Source of the DNA: Clostridia bacterium
GTDB taxonomy: Bacteria; Bacillota; Clostridia; Oscillospirales; CAG-272
Direction: 5' to 3'
NCBI GenBank assembly: GCA_017463125.1
Contig: JAFTPV010000019.1
Span: 98,835 to 162,834 of the forward strand
Length of the DNA: 64,000 nt
Position 1 is the stretch's first letter. Every line of letters begins with the position of its first letter. Of this stretch, positions 7,504 through 15,353 are shown piece by piece. The notes beneath the pieces are model-generated. The model was not told the DNA's origin and did no database searches. It saw only the letters and a program-made list of their open reading frames with translations. The position numbers were made by a program, and so were the translations under genes.

Positions 7504-7920
7504 ATGAAAAAAAGAATTACATTATTATTAGCCGTAGTTATGGTTATGTCAATGCTTGTGGCATCGGCATTCCCGGCATCTGCGGAGGGAATCACTCCCT
7601 ATCTTTCAAATTCAAACAACGCGACTGTTGCGTTCTCAATAGAGAGTAACGGCACAGCGCATTTCAGCGTTGATTACACAGGAAGGGATGGCGTGTTTAC
7701 CGAGGCGAAGGTAACTGTTAAGATTGAGAAGCAGTTCCTGTTCTTCTTCTGGACCACCGAGCATGAGTGGACTGCAACCTCGACCGAACGTGCAGGTTTC
7801 TTCTATCAGTCGTTTAGCCTTAGCGGCTCCGGAACATACAGAGCAAACTACACTCTTGAATTCTACGGCACAAGCGGCGAGGTTGACGTTATAACGGATA
7901 CTCAAGAGGACTCGTATTAA
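7504..7920 (+). CDS. Secreted beta-rich protein of unknown function
   Basis: A 138-residue protein with a clear Sec signal peptide (cleavage near ASAEG, about residue 28) and no lipobox or wall anchor. The mature part is a single beta-sandwich-like domain, rich in Ser, Thr and aromatic residues (KIEKQFLFFFWTTEHEW, SGSGTYRANYTLEFYG). It resembles the small secreted cohort proteins common in Clostridia, but no named family was recognised. A strong terminator follows, so it is a monocistronic unit. Confidence 0.75.
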   Translation: MKKRITLLLAVVMVMSMLVASAFPASAEGITPYLSNSNNATVAFSIESNGTAHFSVDYTGRDGVFTEAKVTVKIEKQFLFFFWTTEHEWTATSTERAGFFYQSFSLSGSGTYRANYTLEFYGTSGEVDVITDTQEDSY

Positions 7921-7974
7921 TACAGCCGAAACAACTCTTTCGTTTGTCATCTCAAAAAATACCGTTAAGAACGG

Positions 7975-8012
7975 CTGCCCCGTCTGCCTTATGGAGCATG
8001 GGGCAGTTTTTC
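7975..8012 (+). terminator. Intrinsic terminator of the secreted-protein gene
   Basis: CTGCCCC (7975-7981) pairs with GGGGCAG (8000-8006), followed by TTTTTCTTT. Confidence 0.85.
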
Positions 8013-8170
8013 TTTGGAGAAAGTGGCGAGAGGGATTTTTTTGTGTTAGTTTTTTATATCGATACAGTCAATTTAGCAAGGTTGTTTACAGTTTGTTTAC
8101 ATAATACAAGTGCAGTTCCTTAACATATCATAGTAAATCTCCTAAACTTTTTAAGGAAGGAGGTGACATT

Positions 8171-8392
8171 ATGATGGAAACAAGGCATTTTGGTCGAATT
8201 ATGCGAGAGAAGAGAGAGCGCAGGGGCATGACTCTTAAGACTCTTGCAGACACGGTAGATATGAGCGAAAACGCGCTTCACGGTATTGAATTTGGCGACA
8301 GTGATCCAAAGCTATCCACTGTGCTGAAAATCGCCGGCGCGCTTGAAATAGATATGGGTGCGCTTAACTGTTGCGTACCCGTTTTTATTTAA
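8171..8392 (+). CDS. Small Xre-family HTH protein
   Basis: A 73-residue single-domain Cro/CI helix-turn-helix protein: FGRIMREKRERRGMTLKTL starts the domain, MSENALHGIEFGDSDPKL is the recognition part, and STVLKIAGALEIDMGAL closes it. A very strong ribosome site (AAGGAGGTGA) sits just before the ATG. It is followed 35 bp later by a DUF6514-like gene in the same direction, so the two are likely co-transcribed. Target genes are unknown. Confidence 0.8.
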   Translation: MMETRHFGRIMREKRERRGMTLKTLADTVDMSENALHGIEFGDSDPKLSTVLKIAGALEIDMGALNCCVPVFI

Positions 8393-8427
8393 TCTTTTTG
8401 ACTAAAACTTTGGAAGGAATCACTATA

Positions 8428-8664
8428 ATGAAAATCAAGTACATAATGACAAAAAACACTTATTCTGACAATGAAACAGAGAGAGTCGGCTACGGAATTG
8501 CCGCAGTTACAAAAGAGAGGGGAAATCAGACTGTGGTACAGGTATATAATGATATGTCAGGCGAGTACGAAAAGGTAAAAGGGCTTGTTCGTCTTTGCAA
8601 TAAGGGGCGCCTTTCTCTTATTCATCTTCCCGACGTCGTAGAGGATTTTATATCGGTAATGTGA
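8428..8664 (+). CDS. DUF6514-like small protein
   Basis: A 78-residue protein; the ATG at 8428 has GGAAGGA upstream and is preferred over an in-frame start at 8371 that lies inside the preceding gene. It has the pattern YGIAAVT, a short strand, LVRLCNKGRLSLIHLPDVVEDF, which matches small clostridial proteins classed as DUF6514. The function of that family is unknown. It is probably in one transcript with the Xre gene and ends at a terminator shared with the convergent abrB-like gene. Confidence 0.65.
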   Translation: MKIKYIMTKNTYSDNETERVGYGIAAVTKERGNQTVVQVYNDMSGEYEKVKGLVRLCNKGRLSLIHLPDVVEDFISVM

Positions 8665-8675
8665 ATAGTATAATC

Positions 8676-8709
8676 AGAGGTGGGGATAAGTACCCCGCCT
8701 CTATTTTTA
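8676..8709. terminator. Bidirectional terminator between convergent DUF6514-like and AbrB-like genes
   Basis: AGAGGTGGGG (8676-8685) pairs with CCCCGCCTCT (8693-8702), one G-U pair. It is followed by ATTTTTATT on the plus strand. Confidence 0.8.
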
Positions 8710-8973
8710 TTGAACCGCGAGTGTAGATTCATCAGTTGCGTGGTTCATTTTCTTGATTTTTTGTATGCAGCTGTTACAGATGCATATTGACTTTGAAACA
8801 GAACGCCCTGAGTTGCATATTTTACAGAGCACATCGCTTTTTTTAATAGTGATAACTCCGTTTTCTATGCACATAACAACGTCTGCTCCGACCATAAGTC
8901 CTAGATTTTTTCTAAAATCAATTGGCAAAACTATTCGTCCGAGCTTATCTATCTTCCTTGTTATAATTTCCAT
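8707..8973 (-). CDS. AbrB-family transition-state regulator with C-terminal Cys cluster
   Basis: An 88-residue protein. Residues 1-48 are the swapped-hairpin AbrB/SpoVT DNA-binding domain (TRKIDKLGRIVLPIDFRKNLGL). A tail follows with CKIC and CICNSC, four or more cysteines spaced like a zinc site, as found in many clostridial AbrB proteins. The ATG at 8973 is chosen because GGGAGGA precedes it and homologues begin this way. It probably acts as a global regulator of stationary-phase genes; targets cannot be read here. Confidence 0.85.
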   Translation of the reverse strand: MEIITRKIDKLGRIVLPIDFRKNLGLMVGADVVMCIENGVITIKKSDVLCKICNSGRSVSKSICICNSCIQKIKKMNHATDESTLAVQ

Positions 8974-9120
8974 AATAGTCCTCCCGTTTGTAACGATATT
9001 TGCAATATGTAATCGCATTACGATTATTATAAACTTTTTCCTTGTCGAATTTTGTTACAATGTGGAGAAAAATAAAAAATCTGTGCTTTTAACACAGATT
9101 TTGTAATATTATAGAATTTA

Positions 9121-9444
9121 TTATGCTTTTACATTTTTAATCATCGTTTCAACAACGTTGAATATTTTGTTTTGCTCCTCGAGAGGCAGCTCTTTAACCT
9201 TTTCAGAAAGCTCACCGGACTTGACAACGCAAGACCTCTTTACAACGTCACAGAAAATTTCATCAGCAGAGCAATCAAGAGCGTTGAAGATTTTTACTAA
9301 GGTTTCGATTTTTATATTATATACCCCGCGCTCCAAAGCGGACATATAATGAGGGCTTATTTCAATTATCTCGGAAAGCTCCTCTTGCGTCAATCCCTTT
9401 TTCTTTCTGTACTCGCTTATTCGCTGACCAATAATCTTTTTCAT
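9121..9444 (-). CDS. Xre-family HTH regulator
   Basis: A protein of about 107 residues with an N-terminal Cro/CI domain (ISEYRKKKGLTQEELSEIIEIS, then HYMSALERGVYNIKIETLVKI) and a short helical C-terminal extension (about 75-107) that may mediate dimerisation. The ATG at 9444 follows GGGGGA; another ATG four codons upstream is possible. A palindrome (9463-9480) just upstream probably allows autoregulation. The target is unknown; it is a lone gene. Confidence 0.8.
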   Translation of the reverse strand: MKKIIGQRISEYRKKKGLTQEELSEIIEISPHYMSALERGVYNIKIETLVKIFNALDCSADEIFCDVVKRSCVVKSGELSEKVKELPLEEQNKIFNVVETMIKNVKA

Positions 9445-9462
9445 GCGATCCCCCATTGTGAT

Positions 9463-9480
9463 TATACTACTGATAGTATA
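9463..9480. promoter_or_regulatory. Palindromic operator candidate upstream of Xre gene
   Basis: TATACTA, 4 bp, TAGTATA forms a 7-4-7 inverted repeat at -10-like sequences about 20 bp from the Xre start codon, as expected for an autorepressor site. Confidence 0.55.
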
Positions 9481-9589
9481 ATTGCATTTTGATTACTTAT
9501 GAAGGACTTTATTTGATTATTGTAACGGCATAACGATTATAAAGGAGCTTTTTTCTTTTGAAGAGTATTTCATACCGACCTGTGATTAT

Positions 9590-9622
9590 ACAAAAAACCG
9601 CCGCAGAAAAACTGCGGCGGTT
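9590..9622 (-). terminator. Intrinsic terminator of guaA
   Basis: AACCGCCGCAG pairs with CTGCGGCGGTT (11 bp, A-rich loop); on the minus strand it ends in a TTTTTTG run. Confidence 0.85.
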
Positions 9623-9631
9623 AGATTCATG

Positions 9632-10633
9632 TCACTCCCATTCGATTGTACCGGTGGGTTTGGGCGTGAGGTCGTAGAGGACTCTGTTGATGCCCTCAAC
9701 CTCGTTTGTAATTCTGCTTACGATCTTGTGAAGAACTGCGTAGGGAATTTCCTCGATAGAGGCGGTCATAGCGTCCTTGGTGTTTACGGCGCGGATAATC
9801 GCGGGCCAGCCCTCGTATCTGGAGTCGTCCTTTACGCCAACGCTCTTGACGTCGGGGATAACGACAAAGTACTGCCAGACCTTCTCGGCAAGACCGCACT
9901 TGTCAAACTCATCTCTGAGGATTGCGTCAGCCTCGCGGAGTGCTGCAAGCCTGTCCCTCGTGATAGCACCAAGGCAACGAACACCGAGTCCGGGGCCGGG
10001 GAAGGGCTGACGGTAAACCATAGCGTGAGGAAGACCGAGAGCCTCGCCAACGACTCTTACCTCGTCCTTATAGAGAAGCTTTACAGGCTCAACGAGCTCA
10101 AACTTAAGGTCCTCGGGCAGACCGCCAACGTTGTGGTGGGATTTAACCGCCTTTTTACCCTCTGCTTGCTTAATTGACTCAAGAATATCGGGATAGATAG
10201 TACCCTGTGCAAGATAGGTGATGTCATCAAGCTTTCTTGCCTCATCGGCAAAAACTTCTATAAATTCTTTTCCGATGATCTTTCTCTTTCTCTCGGGGTC
10301 GGACACACCTGCCAAAAGATCAAGGAAACGGTCGGTTGCGTCAATATATACAAGATTTGCATCAAGAGTCTTACCGAAAATGTCTACGACAGCCTCGCTC
10401 TCGCCCTTACGCATCAGGCCGTGATTTACGTGCACGCAGACAAGCTGCTTTCCGATTGCTTTTATAAGAAGAGCCGCAACAACAGAGGAGTCGACGCCGC
10501 CCGAAAGCGCTAGAAGCACCTTCTTGTCACCAACGGTCTTTCTGATTTCGGCAACCTGCTCGGCAATAAAAGCGTCAGCCAGAGCCTTTGTGGTAATGCG
10601 CTGCATTGTTTCCGGTCTTTTATTAGAGTCCAT
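9632..10633 (-). CDS. guaA: GMP synthase ATP-pyrophosphatase subunit, no glutaminase domain
   Basis: About 333 residues covering only the synthetase half of GMP synthase: the PP-loop LLALSGGVDSSVVA (about 38-52), LAQGTIYPDILES, KSHHNVGGLPE and the dimerisation domain with RQPFPGPGLGVRCLG, ending in PTGTIEWE, the canonical GuaA C-terminus. It converts XMP to GMP using ATP and ammonia. The usual N-terminal class I glutamine amidotransferase (about 190 residues) is absent, as in split archaeal GuaAa/GuaAb. The start at 10633 has GGAGGA; the longer frame runs into the promoter. No separate glutaminase gene is visible in the window. Confidence 0.9.
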   Translation of the reverse strand: MDSNKRPETMQRITTKALADAFIAEQVAEIRKTVGDKKVLLALSGGVDSSVVAALLIKAIGKQLVCVHVNHGLMRKGESEAVVDIFGKTLDANLVYIDATDRFLDLLAGVSDPERKRKIIGKEFIEVFADEARKLDDITYLAQGTIYPDILESIKQAEGKKAVKSHHNVGGLPEDLKFELVEPVKLLYKDEVRVVGEALGLPHAMVYRQPFPGPGLGVRCLGAITRDRLAALREADAILRDEFDKCGLAEKVWQYFVVIPDVKSVGVKDDSRYEGWPAIIRAVNTKDAMTASIEEIPYAVLHKIVSRITNEVEGINRVLYDLTPKPTGTIEWE

Positions 10634-10673
10634 AAAAATTCCTCCGAATTTTGTAAAATAAATTAACAAATTT

Positions 10674-10702
10674 ATTATACACCGAAAGACACTAAAATGC
10701 AA
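10674..10702 (-). promoter_or_regulatory. Sigma-A promoter of guaA
   Basis: On the minus strand TTGCAT (10697-10702), 17 bp, TATAAT (10674-10679), 41 bp before the chosen ATG. This confirms that the glutaminase domain is not simply upstream in frame. Confidence 0.75.
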
Positions 10703-10781
10703 GATATTTTTTTCACAAAATATAAACTTTCAGCGTAAAATATTACTGTATAATATGCATAGAAAGTGTTAAGAGAAAATT

Positions 10782-11312
10782 ATGCTTGCAACAAAACCTT
10801 ATATAAGAGAGAACGCTGTCGCGTATGCTAGAAAATACGCCTTTTCTCAAAATTCAAGATTCGGAAACTTTGCCGGTATTGGCGGAAACTGTACGAATTT
10901 CGTGTCACAGTGCATATACGCCGGCGGCTGTGTGATGAATTATAAGCCGACGTTTGGTTGGTATTTTATTTCGCTTGACGATAGATCGCCCTCTTGGACG
11001 GGAGTTGAATTCTTTTACAATTTTATAATAGAAAACGCCGACGTCGGACCTTATGGCAGAGTAGCCAGCGATGATGAGCTGGAGATCGGTGACGTTATAC
11101 AGCTTGCCAGAAACGACGAGGGCTATTATCACACGTTGCTTGTCGTTGGCTTTGACGGCGAGGATATTCTCGTTGCCGCCCAGACCGATAACGCTTACGG
11201 CAGGCCTCTATCCACCTATGACTACGACTATTCCCGGTTCATTAAAATCCTCGGAATAAGGTTCGAGTCCTCGGAGGGATATGAGTGCTTTGAAAGTCTT
11301 ATGGAAGGCTGA
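10782..11312 (+). CDS. Putative amidase-domain protein (Amidase_6 type)
   Basis: A 176-residue protein. The opening ATKPYIRENAVAYARKYA and the motif GGNCTNFVSQCIYAGG (about 36-51, probable catalytic Cys38) are the hallmarks of the putative amidase domain PF12671, a papain-like NlpC/CHAP relative. A later His in YYHTLLVVG (about 112) fits the second catalytic residue. These domains are often attached to spore or cell-wall proteins; here there is no signal peptide, so the protein would be cytoplasmic or delivered in the mother cell. Followed by a strong terminator. Confidence 0.8.
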   Translation: MLATKPYIRENAVAYARKYAFSQNSRFGNFAGIGGNCTNFVSQCIYAGGCVMNYKPTFGWYFISLDDRSPSWTGVEFFYNFIIENADVGPYGRVASDDELEIGDVIQLARNDEGYYHTLLVVGFDGEDILVAAQTDNAYGRPLSTYDYDYSRFIKILGIRFESSEGYECFESLMEG

Positions 11313-11313
11313 A

Positions 11314-11350
11314 AAAAGACCGACACGCAAAAGCGCGTCGGTCTTTTAAA
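11314..11350 (+). terminator. Intrinsic terminator after the amidase gene
   Basis: AAAAGACCGAC (11314-11324) pairs with GTCGGTCTTTT (11337-11347); T-rich on both strands. Confidence 0.85.
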
Positions 11351-11394
11351 TTAAAGGTTTATCGTGTTTTGGACTGTATACGTATTTTTATAAG

Positions 11395-12942
11395 TTATAC
11401 AGTTCCGTTCTTTACCGCATCAAAGTCCTCTTCAATTTCGGCAGAGGGCTTCTTCGTAAGAAGAGAAACTACAAAAATAAGAAGGGAAGAGAAGATGAAC
11501 GCCGGGAGAAGCTCATAGATGGCAAATACTCCGCCTGCCCTGGCAATAACCAGCTTCCAAAGAAATACCATTCCCGCGCCGCCGAGCATACCTGCGATAG
11601 CACCGGCTCTCGTGGTTCTCTTCCAGAAAAGAGAGAAGAGTATAAGAGGGCCGAAGGTCGCACCAAAGCCTGCCCAGGCAAATGAAACTATCTTGAAGAT
11701 AATGCTATTTTCGTCAAGGGCAATAAGCGCGGCAATGATAGCGATGGAAATGAGAGTGATTCTTGAAACCCACATAACCTGCTTGTCGGTGGCATCTTTC
11801 TTTATAAGTCCTTGGAAAATATTTTTTGAAACTGAGGACGCCGCGATAAGAAGGTAGGAATCCGAGGAGGAAATTGTAGCTGCAAGAATGCCCGCCATAA
11901 CAAGACCTGCAATCAGCGGAGGAAGAAAGCTTGTAGAAAGCTTTATAAATATGCCCTCTGCCGCTGCATTGGAGAGAAATTCATTCGGGAAGAGCTGTCT
12001 ACCCACGATGCCTATAAATACCGCAACCGCAAGAGAGATAACGACCCAAACCATAGCTATACGTCTTGACGTTTTAAGCTTTTCTTCCTTACGGATAGCC
12101 ATAAAGCGAAGAAGCACCTGGGGCATACCAAAGTAGCCAAGACCCCAAGCCAGCATAGAGAAGATGGAGAGCGCGCCGTACGGTTGCGCCTCGCCCCAAA
12201 CGACGGCATCGCCAGCCTCGTTTACGCCCGGGTTTGCAATTCCGAAGAAATCAAGGAAGCCGGGAATAGACGCGGCGTTTTCTATCACCGAGCCGAAACC
12301 GCCCGCGTGAAAGATACTGACACCAACTATTATAGTCAGCGCACCTATCATAACAATACTCTGCATAAAGTCGGATGCGCTTTCTGCAAGGAAACCGCCG
12401 ATGATAGTATATGCAACAACGAAGAGCGCGCCAACGAGTATCATAGCCCAGTACGGTGCGCCGAAGAGAGTTGAAAACAGCTTCCCGCAGGTTACAAGAC
12501 AGCTTGACGCATAAACCGTAAAGAATACAAGAATGAATATAGCGGATATGGTCATTATCACTCTGTTATTACCCTCGCGAAAACGGTTAGAGAAAAATTC
12601 GGGAAGGGTTATAGAATTGTTTGCTCTTACGCTGTAACGGCGAAGCCTTTTTGAAACTATAAGCCAGTTGAAGTAAGTACCTACCGCAAGACCGATAGCC
12701 GTCCATGTAGCGTCGGCAAGACCGCACCAATACGCAACTCCGGGAAGTCCCATAAGCAGCCACCCCGACATATCAGATGCCTCGGCGCTCATTGCCGTTA
12801 CCCAAGGGCCGAAGGAGCGTCCGCCAAGAAAGTAATTTTCGGAACTTTGATTAGCCCTCTTGTAATAGTAAACTCCGATGCCTATTACAATAGACATATA
12901 GACTACCATTGAAATTAAATACTGAATCTGTTCGCTTGTCAT
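11395..12942 (-). CDS. putP: Sodium/proline symporter
   Basis: A 515-residue solute:sodium symporter with about 13 membrane helices. Family marks include ENYFLGGRSFGPWVTAMSAEASDMSGW (about 36-60), LPEFFSNRF, and ATISSSDSYLLIAASSVSKNIF (about 360), the Na+-site serines typical of PutP. It imports proline with Na+ for nutrition or osmoprotection. The length is normal. It is a single gene with its own promoter; no proline dehydrogenase is adjacent. Another amino-acid substrate within the SSS family is possible. Confidence 0.9.
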   Translation of the reverse strand: MTSEQIQYLISMVVYMSIVIGIGVYYYKRANQSSENYFLGGRSFGPWVTAMSAEASDMSGWLLMGLPGVAYWCGLADATWTAIGLAVGTYFNWLIVSKRLRRYSVRANNSITLPEFFSNRFREGNNRVIMTISAIFILVFFTVYASSCLVTCGKLFSTLFGAPYWAMILVGALFVVAYTIIGGFLAESASDFMQSIVMIGALTIIVGVSIFHAGGFGSVIENAASIPGFLDFFGIANPGVNEAGDAVVWGEAQPYGALSIFSMLAWGLGYFGMPQVLLRFMAIRKEEKLKTSRRIAMVWVVISLAVAVFIGIVGRQLFPNEFLSNAAAEGIFIKLSTSFLPPLIAGLVMAGILAATISSSDSYLLIAASSVSKNIFQGLIKKDATDKQVMWVSRITLISIAIIAALIALDENSIIFKIVSFAWAGFGATFGPLILFSLFWKRTTRAGAIAGMLGGAGMVFLWKLVIARAGGVFAIYELLPAFIFSSLLIFVVSLLTKKPSAEIEEDFDAVKNGTV

Positions 12943-12975
12943 GTCGTTCTCATTAATGCGAAAAAAGATATTAAG

Positions 12976-13004
12976 AGTATATCACATCAAACCTTTTAAG
13001 TCAA
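12976..13004 (-). promoter_or_regulatory. Sigma-A promoter of putP
   Basis: On the minus strand TTGACT (12999-13004), 17 bp, TATACT (12976-12981), 34 bp before the putP start. Confidence 0.7.
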
Positions 13005-13055
13005 GATAAATTTAATTTCGGCAAGACAAATAAACGTGACAGTACCAAACAGTAA

Positions 13056-13085
13056 GGCTGCCTCAAGCTTTTATTTGAGGCAGCC
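13056..13085 (-). terminator. Hairpin after pfkA
   Basis: GGCTGCCTCAA (13056-13066) pairs with TTGAGGCAGCC (13075-13085), a perfect 11-bp stem 18 bp after the pfkA stop. The U-run is weak, so it may act as a transcript end stabiliser. Confidence 0.6.
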
Positions 13086-13102
13086 CCGGTATTACAATGT
13101 TA

Positions 13103-14167
13103 TTAAAGATTGATTTTGTTCTCAACTGTGTAGAGAGCAAGAAGTCCCTGCTTTCTTTCTTCGATTTCGTCCTTCATGGACTGGATCTGATCCTCGGTGA
13201 AGGGGTCAAGGTCGCCGTCCTTAAGGGTGCCCTTATACATTCTGTCGAGCTTCAAGGCATAGTTGATGTCAACCGTACCAATCTCACCGCGCTTCTCGCA
13301 AACAACGAGGTTGGACTCGCCTCTGAGAAGTGCCTCAACTGCATAAACACCCATTTTTGAAGCAATAACGCGGTCAGCAAGGGTGGGATTTCCGCCTCTT
13401 ACGATATGAGCAAGGCGCGCAAACTTGGTTTCAACGCCGGCCTCGGTCTCAATCTTCTTTGTGAGAGCGGGACCGTAGTCGCTGCCTACGCCCTCGGAAA
13501 CGATAACGATAAAGTTACGCTTGCCAATCTCTCTTGCCTTCTTTATTCTTTTACAGATAGAGTCATCGTCGTGGGGGAATTCGGGTACTACGACGGCAGA
13601 GGCGCCCGAGGCGATAGCTGTATGTAGAGCGATGTCGCCGGCACCTCTTCCCATAACCTCAACTACGTTACATCTGGCGTGCGACTCGCAGGTGTCGCGG
13701 AGCTTGTCGACAAGCTCGATAACCGTGTTCATAGCGGTGTCAAAGCCGATCGTAGTATCGGTAGAGGTAATATCGTTGTCGATTGTTGCGGGGATTCCTA
13801 TGCAGGGAACGCCGTGAGCGGTGAGGTCTGTAGCACCTCTGAAGGTTCCGTCGCCGCCGATAGCAACGATACCGTCGATTCCAAGCTCACGACAGGTTGC
13901 AACGGCTTTCGCCATACCCTCGGGAGTCTTAAACTCAAGGCAACGGTCGGAGTAAAGGAACGTTCCGCCCTTATTAACTATATTTGAAACGTCGCGAAGA
14001 CCAAGAGGACGAATATCTCCGTCGATAAGTCCCGAATATCCGCGAGAGATACCCATAACCTCGACACCGCGCGCCAGCGCTGTGCGCGTTACGGCTCTTA
14101 CAGCCGCATTCATACCGGGAGCGTCACCGCCGGAGGTGAGCACGCCGATCTTCTTAAATTCTTTCAT
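13103..14167 (-). CDS. pfkA: 6-phosphofructokinase
   Basis: A 354-residue glycolytic kinase (fructose 6-phosphate to 1,6-bisphosphate). Visible motifs are LTSGGDAPGMNAAVRA (11-26), GGDGTFRGA (104-112), PATIDND (126-132, containing the catalytic Asp) and MGRGAGDIA. The Gly after GGD fits ATP rather than pyrophosphate as donor, while the Ala before TIDND is neither the Gly of classical ATP enzymes nor the Lys of PPi enzymes. The C-terminus is somewhat longer than the 320 residues usual for B. subtilis PfkA. It is monocistronic. Confidence 0.9.
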   Translation of the reverse strand: MKEFKKIGVLTSGGDAPGMNAAVRAVTRTALARGVEVMGISRGYSGLIDGDIRPLGLRDVSNIVNKGGTFLYSDRCLEFKTPEGMAKAVATCRELGIDGIVAIGGDGTFRGATDLTAHGVPCIGIPATIDNDITSTDTTIGFDTAMNTVIELVDKLRDTCESHARCNVVEVMGRGAGDIALHTAIASGASAVVVPEFPHDDDSICKRIKKAREIGKRNFIVIVSEGVGSDYGPALTKKIETEAGVETKFARLAHIVRGGNPTLADRVIASKMGVYAVEALLRGESNLVVCEKRGEIGTVDINYALKLDRMYKGTLKDGDLDPFTEDQIQSMKDEIEERKQGLLALYTVENKINL

Positions 14168-14228
14168 TGTTAAATTTCCTTCCAGATAGAGAAACTAAAA
14201 AACAAGGCTTATTGTTTTCGCAAGCATA

Positions 14229-14257
14229 ATTATACAACATCTTTCGTCATTTTACAA
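14229..14257 (-). promoter_or_regulatory. Sigma-A promoter of pfkA
   Basis: On the minus strand TTGTAA (14252-14257), 17 bp, TATAAT (14229-14234). Confidence 0.65.
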
Positions 14258-14329
14258 TAGGAAAACAAGATTTTTTTGTTACTTTTTTTGAGAAAATAAA
14301 ACAAATTAATCAAATTATAAATATTTTGA

Positions 14330-14358
14330 TTGACAAACAAACCGACCCGTGATATAAT
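14330..14358 (+). promoter_or_regulatory. Sigma-A promoter of the MgsA-like gene
   Basis: TTGACA (14330-14335), 17 bp, TATAAT (14353-14358): a perfect consensus promoter, so the gene is probably well expressed. Confidence 0.75.
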
Positions 14359-14399
14359 TAGTTTGAATTTTATGCGTTAAAAGGAGGAATGGTCAAACC

Positions 14400-14834
14400 A
14401 TGTATATCGCAATCATCGCCGACGACAATAAAAAAGAGCTTATGGCTCAGTTCTGTATCGCATATTGTAATATTTTGTCCCGCCATCACCTTTGCGCAAC
14501 GCACACCACAGGTAAGTATATTTCCGACGCGACAGGTCTTGATATAGAAACCTTTCTTCCCGGCAGCGCCGGAGGCACAGAGCAGATTACTGCAAGAGTG
14601 TCATACAACGAGATAGACCTCGTCTTCTGCTTCAGGAGCACGGACCCCGCCAAGACGCAGTATGAGTCAGAGCTTAATCTTCTGCGCCTTTGCGATGTTT
14701 ATAACATTCCTCTCGCGACAAATATTGCTACTGCCGAGGTTTTAGTGCAGGCGCTGGAGGCAGGAAGCTTTAACTGGAGAGAGTATGTCAATCCCATCAG
14801 TGAATACTCTATGAAGAAAAAGACTAAAAAATGA
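14400..14834 (+). CDS. Methylglyoxal synthase-like protein with substituted active site
   Basis: A 144-residue MGS-domain protein that aligns without gaps to clostridial MgsA over its whole length (IAYCNILSRHHLCAT, TGLDIETFLPG, LLRLCDVYNIPLATNIATAEVL). True MgsA turns dihydroxyacetone phosphate into methylglyoxal. Here the catalytic and phosphate-site residues are changed: the GGDQQ motif is GGTEQ (Thr60 for Asp71 of E. coli), the His of AHD is Asp8, and the positions of Asp91, His98 and Asp101 hold Ser80, Gln87 and Ser90. The fold looks intact, and it has a consensus promoter and a terminator. It is more likely a pseudoenzyme or binding protein than an active synthase. Confidence 0.85.
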   Translation: MYIAIIADDNKKELMAQFCIAYCNILSRHHLCATHTTGKYISDATGLDIETFLPGSAGGTEQITARVSYNEIDLVFCFRSTDPAKTQYESELNLLRLCDVYNIPLATNIATAEVLVQALEAGSFNWREYVNPISEYSMKKKTKK

Positions 14835-14841
14835 TTTTATT

Positions 14842-14880
14842 GACAAAAACGGTTGTTATCCTTCCGTTTTTGTCTTTTTT
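14842..14880 (+). terminator. Intrinsic terminator after the MgsA-like gene
   Basis: GACAAAAACGG pairs with CCGTTTTTGTC, followed by TTTTTT. It ends only 24 bp before the next gene. Confidence 0.85.
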
Positions 14881-14903
14881 CACAAAAGGAATGAGGTGTA
14901 AAC

Positions 14904-15353
14904 GTGGTTATAAAAGAGGCTTCCATCAAGGTTACCTCCGTTATTGAAGATCTCGATTCTTCTGGGTTAGCGGCAGGAGAGGCAGAACGCACGGAATCAA
15001 AATGTGTCGGCTATTTGCATATATATGACGGTGGCGTTTATCTTGTAACCTATGCTGAAAAAAACGGTGACAGTCAGGTTACAACCGAAATAAAATACGA
15101 CGGCGGCACTGTTACTGTCAAAAGATACGGCTCGATAGAGAGCCTTATGGTATTTAAGGAAGGGTACTGTGACTCATCCGTTTATAAAATTTCGCCTTAC
15201 ACCTTTGATGCTGAGGTGATCACGAAAAGGATAAGAGCAGCTCTTGATAACGACGGCGGCACTATTGATCTATATTATAATATGAAGATAGGCGGAGCGG
15301 AAAGGTCCGCGAGAATGAAGATATGGATATCAACGAATTCAAATCAAGATTAA
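14904..15353 (+). CDS. DUF1934 (YwiB-like) beta-barrel protein
   Basis: A 149-residue protein with the DUF1934 pattern: an N-terminal strand IKVTSVIED, GYLHIYDGGVYLVTYAE, then VTVKRYGSIESLMVFKEG and a C-terminal IDLYYNMKIGG. These are lipocalin-like small barrels of unknown function (B. subtilis YwiB). A GTG start at 14904 is used, with GAGGTG upstream. It overlaps the start of holA by 31 bases, so the two are translationally coupled. Confidence 0.8.
   Translation: MVIKEASIKVTSVIEDLDSSGLAAGEAERTESKCVGYLHIYDGGVYLVTYAEKNGDSQVTTEIKYDGGTVTVKRYGSIESLMVFKEGYCDSSVYKISPYTFDAEVITKRIRAALDNDGGTIDLYYNMKIGGAERSARMKIWISTNSNQD

Noticed and set aside
9629-10177. Long open frame opposite guaA
   Set aside because: It lies wholly antisense to guaA, has no ribosome site, and its sequence is the reverse reading of conserved GuaA codons.
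10634-10702. N-terminal extension of guaA
   Set aside because: The longer frame runs through the -10 and -35 boxes; the GGAGGA site fits the ATG at 10633.
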